A DNA stretch of 64,000 nucleotides, from contig JADJMM010000003.1 in the NCBI GenBank assembly GCA_016709575.1, forward strand, positions 248,001 through 312,000, in the 5' to 3' direction. Positions 1 to 9,195 of the stretch are shown one piece after another. Made by a program: the position numbers and the translations under genes. The notes below the pieces were generated by a model. It was given only the letters and a program-made list of their open reading frames with translations. It did not search any database and was not told where the DNA came from. Numbering within the stretch: position 1 is the first letter of the stretch; the number at the start of each line of letters is the position of its first letter. This DNA is from Sphingobacteriaceae bacterium. Its GTDB lineage: Bacteria; Bacteroidota; Bacteroidia; B-17B0; Aurantibacillaceae.

Positions 1-609
1 CGCTCTTGCACTAATAGCTTCATTACGGTAAACACGCCCGGGAGAAATAGTTCTGATGGGCGGTTTTTGTTGTTCCATTATATGAACTTGTACACTTGAT
101 GTTTGTGTACGCAAAACCATTTCAGGATTTAAACTCACATAAAAAGTATCTTGCATATCACGCGCGGGATGATTTTCAGGTGTGTTTAATGCTGTAAAAT
201 TATGCCAGTCATCTTCAATCTCTCTCCCTTCACTTACCGTAAATCCAATCTTAGAAAAAATATCAATAATCTGATTTTTTACAATACTTAAAGGATGACG
301 AGAACCTACAGAAATGTTTGGGTCGCCGGGTAAAGTTAAATCAACATCTGAAGCAGTATTTGAATCACTAGCCGCTTCAAATTTTTCCTTTAAATGATTT
401 ATTTTTTCCTGTGCTTTATTTTTAAGGTCGTTTAATTTCTGACCTAATTCTTTTTTTAATTCGGGCGTAACTGTTTTAAACTCATCAAACAACACGGTAA
501 TCTCACCCTTTTTACTCAACCATTTAATACGGTACTCTTCCACCTGTTCTTTTGTGCCAAGTGCCAGCCCCTCTACTTCTTGTAATAAGTTATTTATTTT
601 TTCGAGCAT
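1..609 (-). CDS. pheS: Phenylalanyl-tRNA synthetase alpha subunit (5' part, cut by window edge)
   Basis: The reading frame is open for 203 codons from an ATG on the minus strand at 609 to the first base of the window, so only the N-terminal part is present. It begins MLEKINNLLQEVEGLALG and shows the N-terminal coiled-coil arm that binds tRNA-Phe, followed by the start of the catalytic core: a GDPNISVGSRHPL segment, an EIEDDWHNFTALN segment and the class II motif 2 region ending RNEAISARA. PheS pairs with PheT to charge tRNA-Phe in the cytoplasm. It is divergent from the next gene with only 48 bases between the two starts. Assignment is by conserved sequence and is firm. Confidence 0.95.
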   Translation of the reverse strand, partial: MLEKINNLLQEVEGLALGTKEQVEEYRIKWLSKKGEITVLFDEFKTVTPELKKELGQKLNDLKNKAQEKINHLKEKFEAASDSNTASDVDLTLPGDPNISVGSRHPLSIVKNQIIDIFSKIGFTVSEGREIEDDWHNFTALNTPENHPARDMQDTFYVSLNPEMVLRTQTSSVQVHIMEQQKPPIRTISPGRVYRNEAISARA

Positions 610-657
610 ATTATTTGCTAATGACTGCAAAATTAAGCAATTTTAATTTGTCGCTAT

Positions 658-1800
658 ATGTTTAGAGCTTTCTATATTATATTATTCTTTGTTTTTGTAA
701 CAGGTTTTATACAAGCTCAGTACAAACATTATGAAATTCAGGATAAAGACACCGTAAATATTATTGATAACAACAATCTCAAACAAGGCATTTGGCGCGA
801 AAACTGGTCTAATGGCGATTTAAAACTGGAAACTTCTTATAAAGATGGGAAAAAACACGGCCTGGAAATAACATGGTACGACCATCCCGATTGTGTTGAA
901 CAGGAAGCCTTTTATAAAGAGGGGAAACTAGACGGTTCGGTAACACATTACTCTAAAAAATGCCGTAAAGATTTTTACGAAATGTATAAAAACGGCGTTA
1001 AACATGGTGTGGAGGTTGAATATTACAATAACGGATACCTTAAAGCTGAAGGTGTTTATAAAAACGGAAGTTTAGATGGCTATTATAGTGTATACGACCG
1101 CCGCGGCAGATTCAGTTTTGAGAGCCGTAGTACAAATGCAGAAGCCGATTTAAAACCAAATAAAGACACCATCAATAACATTGTTTTTAACGTTCTGAAA
1201 CGGAATAATAAATGGAAAAAAACTTTAATTGTAGCTGATTTAACAGGAAGTATGTATCCTTTTGCACAGCAAGTAAGCACGTGGTTAAGTCTTCACTTTA
1301 CACGCGATTCGTTACGACAAAGTTTTGCTTTTTTTAATGATGGCGACCGAAAAAAAGATACAGATAAAAAAGTTGGCATTACAGGCGGGGTGTATTTTTG
1401 CACTGCAACAAATGCCGATCAACTGTTGCATGCCATGAACCTTTGCATCCGTAACGGACAAGGTGGTGATGCTCCCGAAAATGTTGTAGAAGCTATACTT
1501 TACGGCCTTAAAAAAACAAGAAACATTGAGAATATTATTTTAATTGCCGACAACTGGGCAAAGGTTCGGGACATTAACTTAATAGCAAAAGTTAAAGTGC
1601 CTGTCAGAGTTTTACTTTGCGGCGTTACTGAAGGCATGGAAATTCATCCCGATTATCTGAATATTGCCTACAAAACAAAGGGGTCTATTCACACTATTGA
1701 ACAAGATATCACCGACTTAATGCAACAATCCCCCGGAAAAAAATTCAGCATTAATGGCGTAGATTATATCATTAAAAACGGAAACATACGTGCTTATTAA
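658..1800 (+). CDS. Secreted MORN-repeat protein with a von Willebrand A-like domain
   Basis: 380 residues. Residues 1-20 form a signal peptide ending in FIQAQ. Residues about 35-155 contain five or six MORN_2/YwqK-type repeats of the form G-x-W-x-x-x-x-x-N-G-x-L. Residues about 178-360 look like a von Willebrand A fold: a strand IVADLTGSM supplies a MIDAS-like D-x-x-G-S motif. The combination suggests an exported protein that binds a partner through a metal-dependent face, but no function can be assigned. No operon partner is obvious: the gene is divergent from pheS, and clpP follows 117 bases later with its own promoter. Confidence 0.75.
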   Translation: MFRAFYIILFFVFVTGFIQAQYKHYEIQDKDTVNIIDNNNLKQGIWRENWSNGDLKLETSYKDGKKHGLEITWYDHPDCVEQEAFYKEGKLDGSVTHYSKKCRKDFYEMYKNGVKHGVEVEYYNNGYLKAEGVYKNGSLDGYYSVYDRRGRFSFESRSTNAEADLKPNKDTINNIVFNVLKRNNKWKKTLIVADLTGSMYPFAQQVSTWLSLHFTRDSLRQSFAFFNDGDRKKDTDKKVGITGGVYFCTATNADQLLHAMNLCIRNGQGGDAPENVVEAILYGLKKTRNIENIILIADNWAKVRDINLIAKVKVPVRVLLCGVTEGMEIHPDYLNIAYKTKGSIHTIEQDITDLMQQSPGKKFSINGVDYIIKNGNIRAY

Positions 1801-1865
1801 AATAAGTTTAGGCAGTTTGTCAGAGTTTATGACAAAAAAGGTTGAAAACTCATTTAGCATAGTAT

Positions 1866-1895
1866 TTGCATAATTAACTTGTACAATTAACTTTG
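1866..1895 (+). promoter_or_regulatory. Bacteroidota-type promoter of clpP
   Basis: A -7 box TAACTTTG at 1888-1895 fits TAnnTTTG exactly. A -33 TTG lies at 1866-1868 with 19 bases between them, the normal spacing for the primary sigma factor of this phylum. The clpP ATG follows 22 bases downstream. Confidence 0.65.
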
Positions 1896-1917
1896 AAACA
1901 ATCTAAAACACACAATT

Positions 1918-2589
1918 ATGTTCGACAATAATGAATTTAAAAAATATGCTACTAAGCATATGGGTATTAATAGCCTTACTTATGATAGCTATTCTTCCCG
2001 GATAACCTCTTCTCTAACTCCTTACATCATAGAAGAACGTCAGTTAAACGTTGCACAAATGGACGTTTTCTCGCGTTTGATGATGGACCGCATTATATTT
2101 TTAGGAACCGGTATCAATGACCAAGTTGCTAATATTGTGCAAGCGCAATTATTATTTTTAGAGTCAGTTGATGCTAAAAAAGATATTCAAATTTACATTA
2201 ACTCACCGGGTGGTTCTGTTTATGCAGGATTAGGTATTTACGATACGATGCAAATTGTTCGTCCGGATGTAGCTACTATTTGTACAGGAATGGCTGCGAG
2301 TATGGGTGCTGTATTACAATGTGCAGGTGCAAAAGGAAAACGTACTGCTTTAAAGCATGCACGAGTTATGATTCACCAACCAATGGGTGGTGCAGAAGGA
2401 CAAGCTTCTGATATCGAAATCACAGCACGTGAAATTCAGAAATTGAAAAAAGAATTATATGAAATCATTTCCCTTCACAGTGGACAAACCTACGAAAAAG
2501 TGTGGGCTGATTCAGACCGTGATTGTTGGATGATTGCCGAAGAAGCAAAAGCTTACGGTATGATTGATGAAGTTCTTTTGAAGAAATAA
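1918..2589 (+). CDS. clpP: ATP-dependent Clp protease proteolytic subunit
   Basis: 223 residues, the usual length for ClpP including a short N-terminal propeptide. The catalytic serine sits in GMAASMGAVLQ, the histidine in RVMIHQPMGG, and the aspartate in the conserved DRDCWM segment. The protein forms the tetradecameric chamber that degrades unfolded or tagged proteins fed by ClpX or ClpA/C in the cytoplasm. It has its own promoter just upstream and a rho-independent terminator just downstream, so it is monocistronic here; neither clpX nor tig is adjacent. Confidence 0.96.
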   Translation: MFDNNEFKKYATKHMGINSLTYDSYSSRITSSLTPYIIEERQLNVAQMDVFSRLMMDRIIFLGTGINDQVANIVQAQLLFLESVDAKKDIQIYINSPGGSVYAGLGIYDTMQIVRPDVATICTGMAASMGAVLQCAGAKGKRTALKHARVMIHQPMGGAEGQASDIEITAREIQKLKKELYEIISLHSGQTYEKVWADSDRDCWMIAEEAKAYGMIDEVLLKK

Positions 2590-2593
2590 TGTC

Positions 2594-2615
2594 AAGTCGA
2601 GCGTAGTCGAGACTT
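2594..2615. repeat. Half copy of the TCGAGCGAAGTCGAG-type palindromic repeat
   Basis: AAGTCGAGCGTAGTCGAGAC occupies the spacer just after clpP. It matches one arm of the large inverted repeat at 17044-17096, apart from GCGTAG in place of GCGAAG. It lies outside coding sequence, directly before the clpP terminator. Confidence 0.55.
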
Positions 2616-2620
2616 TAATT

Positions 2621-2650
2621 AAAACCCTTTCCAAACGGAAGGGGTTTTTT
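2621..2650 (+). terminator. Rho-independent terminator of clpP
   Basis: A 12-bp stem (2621-2632 with 2637-2648, one G-U pair) closes a four-base AAAC loop and ends in a run of six T. It separates clpP from the M24 peptidase gene. Confidence 0.85.
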
Positions 2651-2678
2651 GTTACATTTATTTTTTAATACAATCATT

Positions 2679-3944
2679 ATGAACCGTCGGAATTTTTTAA
2701 GAACAACAGGAATTGTGTCAACGGTTGCGTTAACATCAACGCAATTATTTGCAAATACAATTTCAAAACATGAAGCAGCAAAAGGATTGATTAATCCTGA
2801 TATCATAAAAAAATTAACCGACAGAATAAAACCAATTACAAAAGAAGAACGTGCACAACGTTTAGAACAAGCCCGCAAATTAATGACTGAAAATAAAATC
2901 GATGCAGTTTTCATGGAGGGCGGAACTTCTTTAGATTATTTTACCGGCATACATTGGGGAAGATCGGAACGCTTGTTCGGAATGCTACTACCAAAAAACG
3001 GCGCACCATTTTTTATCTCACCTAAATTTGAAGAAACGCGCGCACAGGAACAAACAGGAAATGGAAAATTATATTGCTGGGAAGAAAATGAAAGTCCGTT
3101 TGAATTGATTACAAAAATTTTAAAAGAAAATGGTTTAGCTAACGCTACAATTGGTTTAGAAGAAACTACACGTTATTTTATAACGGAAGGATTTCAGAAA
3201 GCCATGCCATCTGCAAAAATTGTAAGCGCAACACCTATTACCGCAGGTTGCCGCGGCATAAAAACAGAACATGAAATTGAATTGATGCAAATTGCCAACG
3301 ATATGGCTATGGAAGTTTACAAAGTGGCCATAACACAATTAAAAGAAGGCATGAGTGAAAGTGAATTTGGAAAAATAATTACTCAATTATTTGCTGAGTT
3401 TGGAGTTGGTGGAGGTGCCTTGGTTTTATTTGGAGAAGCAAGTGCGCATCCTCACGGATTAGTTAAAGAAGTCCGTTTAAAACAAAATGACATTGTATTA
3501 ATGGATGGCGGTTGTTCTGTTGAAGGTTATGAATCGGATATTACCCGCACAGTTGTATTCGGAAAAGCAACTCAAAAAATGAATGATGTTTTTAATATTG
3601 TTTTAAAAGCACAACAAGACGCTTTAAAATTTGCAAAGCCTGGAGTTACATTTGAATCGGTTGATGCGGTCGCACGTAAAGTAATTAGTGATGCGGGTTA
3701 TGGTCCGGGTTATAAATATTTCACGCATCGCCTCGGACATGGTATTGGTATGGATGGGCACGAGTGGCATTACGTTGTTGGTGGCAACAAACGCTTAATG
3801 GAAAAAGGAAATATGATGAGCAACGAACCAGGCATTTATATACTGGGAGAATTCGGAATAAGAATTGAAGATGAAATGTTGATTACAGAAAACGGCGCTA
3901 AAATTTTATTGCCGAAGCAACAAAGTTTGGAAGTGATGTTTTAA
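2679..3944 (+). CDS. Xaa-Pro aminopeptidase-like M24 metallopeptidase with twin-arginine-like signal
   Basis: 421 residues from the ATG at 2679; an in-frame upstream TTG at 2649 lies at the terminator T-run and is not a likely start. The N terminus MNRRNFLRTTGIVS followed by a hydrophobic stretch resembles a Tat-type signal peptide. A creatinase-like N domain precedes the pita-bread catalytic domain. The metal ligands are recognisable as D in VLMDGGC, D in ESDITRTVVFG, H in HRLGHGIGMDGHE, E in MSNEPGIY and E in RIEDEMLI. It should be an exported two-metal aminopeptidase acting on Xaa-Pro peptides. Its stop overlaps the stop of the convergent mqnC by four bases. Confidence 0.85.
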   Translation: MNRRNFLRTTGIVSTVALTSTQLFANTISKHEAAKGLINPDIIKKLTDRIKPITKEERAQRLEQARKLMTENKIDAVFMEGGTSLDYFTGIHWGRSERLFGMLLPKNGAPFFISPKFEETRAQEQTGNGKLYCWEENESPFELITKILKENGLANATIGLEETTRYFITEGFQKAMPSAKIVSATPITAGCRGIKTEHEIELMQIANDMAMEVYKVAITQLKEGMSESEFGKIITQLFAEFGVGGGALVLFGEASAHPHGLVKEVRLKQNDIVLMDGGCSVEGYESDITRTVVFGKATQKMNDVFNIVLKAQQDALKFAKPGVTFESVDAVARKVISDAGYGPGYKYFTHRLGHGIGMDGHEWHYVVGGNKRLMEKGNMMSNEPGIYILGEFGIRIEDEMLITENGAKILLPKQQSLEVMF

Positions 3945-5068
3945 TAATCAATAACCTGCTCTTGAATGTTTTCAGGAATTGCTCTGTCTTCGTATTGCTG
4001 ATTTCTTAATTGTGGTTCAAAGCCCGCTTCACAAATTGAATCCTGAATAGTTTTATAAGTAAAACGATGCGGGGCTCCTGCAGCACTCACCACATTTTCT
4101 TCAATCATAATACTTCCAAAATCATTTGCGCCTGCGTGCAAACAAATTTGTGCAGTTGCTTTTCCAACCGTTAACCACGAAGCTTGTATGTTTTCAATAT
4201 TCGGTAACATGATTCTGCTTAATGCTAACATTCGGATGTATTCATCAGAAGTAACATGATTTTTTATTCCTTTAACACGTTTCAATAAAGTTCCATCATC
4301 CTGAAACGGCCATGGAATAAATGCTAAAAATCCTTTCGCTTCTTTTGGTTTTAATTCCTGTACATCACGTAACCAAACTAAATGTTCGAAACGCTCGTAA
4401 ATAGTTTCAACATGACCAAACATCATTGTTGCCGATGTGGTTAAATTTAATTGATGAGCAGCTTTCATCACTTCCAACCATTCTCTTCCGGTACATTTTC
4501 CTTTTGAAATTAAACGGCGAACTCTATCATTCAAAATTTCTGCTCCTGCTCCCGGTAAACTATCAAGACCCGCATCTTTCAATGCTTTTAACACTTCTGT
4601 GTGAGTTGATTTCTCCAACTTGGTAATGTGTGCAATTTCTGGCGGACCCAATGCATGCAATTTTATACTCGGGAATAAAGCTTTTATCTCCTTAAATAAA
4701 TTCACATAATAACTCAAGCCTAAATCGGGATGGTGACCGCCTTGTAATAACAATTGCTCTCCACCATACTTAATAGTTTCTTCAATTTTACGTTTATAAG
4801 TAGCAATATCGGTTATATAGGATTCGGCATGACCGGGGATTCTATAAAAGTTACAGAACTTGCAATTAGCAATACAAACGTTGGTGGTATTGAGGTTACG
4901 GTCGATAATCCAAGTCACCTTTTTAGAGTTATTTTTCTTGAGGTTACGGATTTCGTTAGCCGCAAACATTAGCTCTGTGGTTGGAGCATTTTCAAATAAG
5001 AAAACACCTTCTTCAATCGTTAAAAATTCGAGGTTTATCGCCCTTTTTAATAGTAGCTCAACATTCAT
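3941..5068 (-). CDS. mqnC: Cyclic dehypoxanthine futalosine synthase (radical SAM)
   Basis: 375 residues, close to family length. The radical-SAM cluster motif is CIANCKFC (C-x3-C-x2-C) near residue 67, preceded by the NTTNVC strand typical of MqnC. The GGHHPDLGLSYYV and LHALGPPEI segments also fit. MqnC cyclises dehypoxanthine futalosine in the futalosine route to menaquinone, so this organism probably makes menaquinone through chorismate and futalosine. The chorismate pathway genes aroA and aroB are also in this window at 49-51.5 kb. No other mqn gene is adjacent. MqnE is the closest alternative, but the sequence fits MqnC better. Confidence 0.88.
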   Translation of the reverse strand: MNVELLLKRAINLEFLTIEEGVFLFENAPTTELMFAANEIRNLKKNNSKKVTWIIDRNLNTTNVCIANCKFCNFYRIPGHAESYITDIATYKRKIEETIKYGGEQLLLQGGHHPDLGLSYYVNLFKEIKALFPSIKLHALGPPEIAHITKLEKSTHTEVLKALKDAGLDSLPGAGAEILNDRVRRLISKGKCTGREWLEVMKAAHQLNLTTSATMMFGHVETIYERFEHLVWLRDVQELKPKEAKGFLAFIPWPFQDDGTLLKRVKGIKNHVTSDEYIRMLALSRIMLPNIENIQASWLTVGKATAQICLHAGANDFGSIMIEENVVSAAGAPHRFTYKTIQDSICEAGFEPQLRNQQYEDRAIPENIQEQVIDY

Positions 5069-5146
5069 GCTTCAAAATTACGATTTAACCCCGAAATATT
5101 AGGTTAATTAATTGAAAATTATAATATTCGTACATCCCAATTTACT

Positions 5147-6580
5147 ATGACTACTATAAAGAAAACAAACTCGGTTACTAAAGGTTCTAATATTGCCATC
5201 ATCACCGAAAAATGGAAAAACAAGCCTAACTACAACTTAAGTAACGATTTAGCAGATTATTTAACTTCTCAATTCAGCGATGCTGAAAAGAAATTTGTTA
5301 CCACTACTCATTTAGGTCAGTTGGTTACTGTTATTTTGGTTGATCCTAAAAAAGATGCAAATACAACTCACGAAGCTTTACGTAAAAATGGTTGTGGGAT
5401 TTGCGATGCTGTAAATGCGGCAAAAGGAAAATCAGTTACAGTTGTAAACGATACTTTAAAAAATTCGAATAGTTTGGCTTTAGCGGAAGGTATTGCTTTA
5501 GCGAATTATCAATTTATTCATCACAAACCAAGCGCGAAGAAAAACATAAATACACTTGATATAATTAATATAGTTGATGGAAGATTAAAAGATGCTCAAT
5601 TAAAAAATTTAAATATTACCGTTGATGCTACTTGCAAAGCGCGCAATTTAGTTAATGAGCCTGTAAATATTTTAAATGCTACAGCTTTAGCAAATGCGTT
5701 TAAAGACATGGGCAAACAAGCCGGCTTTAAAGTTGAAGTATATAACAAAGCCAAAATTGTTCAACAAAAAATGGGCGGCTTACTTTCTGTGAATGCAGGA
5801 AGTGTTGATGAACCTACTTTCACCATAATGGAATACAAAGGCCGTGGTGCAAAGAATAAAAAACCTTATGTGTTAGTTGGAAAAGGTGTTGTTTACGATA
5901 CAGGCGGATTGAGTTTGAAGCCTACTCCAAATAGCATGGATTTAATGAAATGTGATATGGCAGGCGCTGCAGCAGTAGGTTGCACCATGTACGCAATTGC
6001 AAAAGCAAAATTACCGGTTCACGTTATTGGATTAGTTCCTGCAACTGATAATCGTCCTGGATTTAATGCATTTGCGCCGGGAGATATTATCACCATGATG
6101 GATGGAAGTACAGTTGAAATGTTAAACTCAGATGCTGAAGGACGAATGATTTTAGCAGATGCTTTACACTTCGCAAAAAAATATACTCCCGAATTAACTA
6201 TAGATTTAGCAACATTAACAGGTGCTGCTGCTGCTGCAATTGGACAATACGGAATTGTATCCATGGGAAATGCCTCAGCAAAACACAAAACAAAATTAAG
6301 CGATAGTGGTTTCAGAACTCACGAGCGTTTAGCAGAGTTTCCGTTTTGGGATGATTATTATGAATTAATGAAATCGGATATTGCTGATATGAAAAATATT
6401 GGTGGTCCATACGGCGGTTCAATTACTGCCGGAAAATTTTTAGAGAAATTTACGAATTACCCTTACATACATTTAGATATTGCCGGTCCTGCTTTTGTTA
6501 CAGGAAAAGATAGTTACAGAGGTAAAGGCGGTACAGGAGTTGGTGTAAGATTATTGTTTGATTTTTTTGCTAATAAATAA
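5147..6580 (+). CDS. Leucyl (cytosol) aminopeptidase, M17 family
   Basis: 477 residues. The M17 signature is present as NSDAEGRMILADAL, and the first metal-binding segment as GKGVVYDTGGLSLKP with the conserved K and D residues, followed by KCDMAGAAAV. There is no signal peptide, so this is a cytoplasmic hexameric di-zinc aminopeptidase that removes N-terminal residues during peptide turnover. The N-terminal non-catalytic domain (about 1-150) is less conserved, as is usual. The next gene begins 22 bases after the stop and may be cotranscribed. Confidence 0.93.
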   Translation: MTTIKKTNSVTKGSNIAIITEKWKNKPNYNLSNDLADYLTSQFSDAEKKFVTTTHLGQLVTVILVDPKKDANTTHEALRKNGCGICDAVNAAKGKSVTVVNDTLKNSNSLALAEGIALANYQFIHHKPSAKKNINTLDIINIVDGRLKDAQLKNLNITVDATCKARNLVNEPVNILNATALANAFKDMGKQAGFKVEVYNKAKIVQQKMGGLLSVNAGSVDEPTFTIMEYKGRGAKNKKPYVLVGKGVVYDTGGLSLKPTPNSMDLMKCDMAGAAAVGCTMYAIAKAKLPVHVIGLVPATDNRPGFNAFAPGDIITMMDGSTVEMLNSDAEGRMILADALHFAKKYTPELTIDLATLTGAAAAAIGQYGIVSMGNASAKHKTKLSDSGFRTHERLAEFPFWDDYYELMKSDIADMKNIGGPYGGSITAGKFLEKFTNYPYIHLDIAGPAFVTGKDSYRGKGGTGVGVRLLFDFFANK

Positions 6581-6602
6581 AAGCTTTAAATACGTTTCGT
6601 TA

Positions 6603-7730
6603 ATGAAATTAAAAGCACTACTTGTTTTATTTGTTTTTACATTTTTATGTAACGGGAATCTTTTTTCTCAAAACACCACCTATTCTCTTATTGTTATTCA
6701 CTACGATCCAGCGAGTAAAGGCGAATTCAAACAATTAGTCTACAGTTACCGTTTTTTAAATGGTCACTATCAAGGTCGTGAAGAGCTAATGTCGTTTAAA
6801 GGAAGAGTTAAAGACGGAAAAACAGAAAAAGATTATATCCGCACTGATTTAGGAACAAATATTCTTTACAAAAACCGTTATCTAATTACAGGTATTGGAA
6901 ACATTATTGATTTAAAAGAAAAGAAAGTTCTATTTGATCAGAAAGCAAACTTAGTGCGTTGCAGTAACGACAGCGCTATTTATTATACCAACGACGCGTT
7001 TAAAGGAAAGTATTATTCTGTATACAATTTCACAACTAAAACTTATACCGAAGTAAAAGCTTTATTGTTTAAAGCAATACCTGGTCAAGACATAGAATTC
7101 GATCGTTCGGCTCAACCTTATAAATTAAATTTTTACCCCGAAAGCAAACCTAAAGTTGTACTGAGCAACGATGCCGGTTACGGGCAAACCAATACTGAAT
7201 TCAAAAAACCAGATGTGTCGGTTTGGTGGTTAGATAAAAATACTTTCGTTTATCCTAACTTTAATAAAGACAATACCGAAATTACATTTGTAAAAGTTAG
7301 TATTGATACAAAAGCATCCGTTCCTGTTGGAAAGGTTACTATCAAACAACAAAACGAAGCGGCGAGCTTTATAAAAATCAACAAAACACAAGCGCAGTAT
7401 AATTTTGGCGAGAAAAAGTTTTTAGTAGATGTAGAAAAAAATTCAGCAATAGAAATGCCATTTACCAATCCTGAGAATGGATTTACAGCCGAGTGCAAAA
7501 ACAATCCTTACGGACATATCATTAAACTAAATGGAAAAGAAGTTGGCAAGCATCATTTTCAAGTTAAAAACTTAAAAACAGAACAAAACATCGCTGCTAT
7601 CGTTAAGGAATTAGTGGTTGGTACCGAATCCTACCAACAAGGCTTATCCGTTTGGAATAACAGCAAACAAGCCTGGGAAAGCGTTGATGCCGAAGAAGTA
7701 GTAGCCTTAATTGGCTGGATTAAGGAATAA
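6603..7730 (+). CDS. Secreted protein of unknown function
   Basis: 375 residues from the ATG at 6603; an in-frame upstream start at 6558 overlaps the aminopeptidase and precedes the signal peptide, so it is rejected. Residues 1-23 (MKLKALLVLFVFTFLCNGNLFSQ) form a signal peptide. The rest is a mixed, beta-rich soluble sequence without cysteine pairs or a motif that I recognise. There is no C-terminal sorting tail, so a periplasmic place is more likely than the cell surface. It lies between an aminopeptidase and pdxA in the same orientation with short spacers. Function unknown. Confidence 0.7.
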   Translation: MKLKALLVLFVFTFLCNGNLFSQNTTYSLIVIHYDPASKGEFKQLVYSYRFLNGHYQGREELMSFKGRVKDGKTEKDYIRTDLGTNILYKNRYLITGIGNIIDLKEKKVLFDQKANLVRCSNDSAIYYTNDAFKGKYYSVYNFTTKTYTEVKALLFKAIPGQDIEFDRSAQPYKLNFYPESKPKVVLSNDAGYGQTNTEFKKPDVSVWWLDKNTFVYPNFNKDNTEITFVKVSIDTKASVPVGKVTIKQQNEAASFIKINKTQAQYNFGEKKFLVDVEKNSAIEMPFTNPENGFTAECKNNPYGHIIKLNGKEVGKHHFQVKNLKTEQNIAAIVKELVVGTESYQQGLSVWNNSKQAWESVDAEEVVALIGWIKE

Positions 7731-7760
7731 TCTCAAACTTATACGTACTTTTGTACCCTC

Positions 7761-8813
7761 ATGTCGGACGAGAAGATTAAAATAGGCATTTCACAGGGTG
7801 ACATCAATGGCGTTGGCCTTGAAGTTATTTTGAAAACATTAATGGAGCCTTCCCTTATTGAAATCTGTACGCCTGTTTTATTCTCTTCACAAAAAACCGT
7901 TTCTTATTACAGAAAAGTTTTAGGTATTGAAGAATTAAATTTTCAAGTTATCCGCGATTTCAATCAATTCAATAATAAAAAAGTAAACCTGTTCAGTTGC
8001 TACGAAGAAGAAGTAAATATTGAAATGGGAAAACAAAATGAAATTGGCGGCAAGTACGCTTTACTTTCATTAGAAAAAGCTACCGAATCTTTATTCACTA
8101 AAAATATTGATGCTTTAGTTACAGCTCCTATCAACAAACAAAATATACAAGGACCGAATTTTAATTATCCCGGTCACACCGAATATTTAGCTGACAAATT
8201 AGGCGGCGAACCTTTGATGTTATTGTGTTCAGATGAATTAAGAGTTGCGGTTGTAACCGGACATGTTGCATTAAAAGATGTATCAGAAAAAATTTCAGCA
8301 GAACAAATCACAAAAAAAATAAATCAGTTACATAAATCTCTAGTTGAAGATTTTGGCATCCGTAAACCAAAAATTGCAGTGCTAGGATTAAATCCTCACG
8401 CGGGTGATAATGGTGTAATTGGTGATGAGGATAAAAATATTATTCTTCCTGCAGTTGAAAAAGCTTTTAACGAAAACAAGTTAGTTTATGGTCCGTATAG
8501 TGCTGACGGATTTTTTGGAAATGCAACCTACAAACAATTTGATGGCGTTTTAGCCATGTATCACGATCAAGGACTAGTGCCTTTCAAAACTATCTCTTTT
8601 AATAACGGTGTAAATTTTACTGCAGGTTTAAATTTTGTGAGAACCAGTCCTGACCACGGAACGGGCTTTGATATTGCCGGCAAAAATTTGGCTAACGAAG
8701 CTTCCTTTAAAAAGGCTATCTATACCGCCATTGATGTTTTCAAGAACCGAAAATTATACGGCAAAGTGTACGAAAACCCGCTTCAGCACACCACCATCCG
8801 TAAAGAAAGATAA
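7761..8813 (+). CDS. pdxA: 4-hydroxythreonine-4-phosphate dehydrogenase
   Basis: 350 residues, the normal PdxA length. Conserved segments include GDINGVGLEVILK at the N terminus, VTAPINKQ, the FNYPGHTEYLA metal-binding histidine region, LGLNPHAGDNG, and MYHDQGLVPFKT with the second metal histidine and aspartate, then TSPDHGTGFDIAG. It oxidises 4-phosphohydroxy-L-threonine in the DXP-dependent pyridoxal phosphate pathway in the cytoplasm. It starts 30 bases after the preceding gene; the methionine operon follows under its own promoter. Confidence 0.96.
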   Translation: MSDEKIKIGISQGDINGVGLEVILKTLMEPSLIEICTPVLFSSQKTVSYYRKVLGIEELNFQVIRDFNQFNNKKVNLFSCYEEEVNIEMGKQNEIGGKYALLSLEKATESLFTKNIDALVTAPINKQNIQGPNFNYPGHTEYLADKLGGEPLMLLCSDELRVAVVTGHVALKDVSEKISAEQITKKINQLHKSLVEDFGIRKPKIAVLGLNPHAGDNGVIGDEDKNIILPAVEKAFNENKLVYGPYSADGFFGNATYKQFDGVLAMYHDQGLVPFKTISFNNGVNFTAGLNFVRTSPDHGTGFDIAGKNLANEASFKKAIYTAIDVFKNRKLYGKVYENPLQHTTIRKER

Positions 8814-8861
8814 GATTTCCCCCCTCTAACTTCTTGGAATCCAATTTTGAACCAAAAAAAT

Positions 8862-8893
8862 TTGGAGCTAATTAAAATTATGCATTATATTTG
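8862..8893 (+). promoter_or_regulatory. Promoter of the methionine operon
   Basis: The -7 box TATATTTG at 8886-8893 is an exact TAnnTTTG, with a -33 TTG at 8862-8864 and a 21-base spacer. Transcription would begin near 8900, just before the riboswitch. Confidence 0.7.
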
Positions 8894-8919
8894 CCACAGA
8901 TTAATTACCCACCTGGTGC

Positions 8920-9056
8920 GTAATTAGTTTATTAAGAAGTGGCGAGAGAATAGGCTCACTGACCCACTGGCAACCAACTAAAAGTGCTGAACTTGTTTCA
9001 GTATTGGAAAACAGGTGCCAACTCCTACTCTGATGAAAAACAGAGGCAAATAAATT
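8920..9056 (+). promoter_or_regulatory. SAM-I (S-box) riboswitch upstream of metX
   Basis: The conserved S-box core is readable: AAGAAGTGGCGAGAGAA, then GGCTCACTGACCCACTGGCAACC, then AGGTGCCAACTCC and GATGAAAAACAGAGG. The segment TTTATT near 8928 can pair with AATAAA near 9050 to close P1. In Bacteroidota this class commonly sits before metX or metY and shuts the genes down when S-adenosylmethionine is abundant. Here a short ORF and several alternative hairpins lie between the aptamer and metX, so the switch may act together with a leader-peptide mechanism. Confidence 0.88.
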
Positions 9057-9068
9057 AAATACGAAATA

Positions 9069-9191
9069 ATGAAAACAAACATTCAAAACAAAACAATCGG
9101 TGGCGGCATAACCTGTGCTCGTTCAGTTATTAAATCTACTTTCCATCACGCCTTCATGTGTTGTATGTGCTGCTGTTGCTGCATGTGCTAG
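9069..9191 (+). CDS. Cys/Met-codon leader peptide between the SAM riboswitch and metX
   Basis: A 40-codon ORF starts with ATG about 13 bases after the aptamer and ends in TAG. Its last 11 codons read MCCMCCCCCMC: eight cysteine and three methionine codons, against one cysteine in the first 29 codons. The position after a SAM sensor, the codon bias for the two sulphur amino acids and the hairpins directly downstream are what is expected of a translational attenuator that measures Cys- or Met-tRNA. Polycysteine leader ORFs with such a role are known from mycobacteria; I do not know of a described one in this phylum. A small metal-binding peptide is the alternative reading. Confidence 0.65.
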   Translation: MKTNIQNKTIGGGITCARSVIKSTFHHAFMCCMCCCCCMC

Positions 9192-9195
9192 TGTT

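Noticed and set aside
8901..9086. A 61-codon minus-strand frame across the SAM riboswitch
   Set aside because: It covers conserved riboswitch RNA on the other strand, which explains the open frame.
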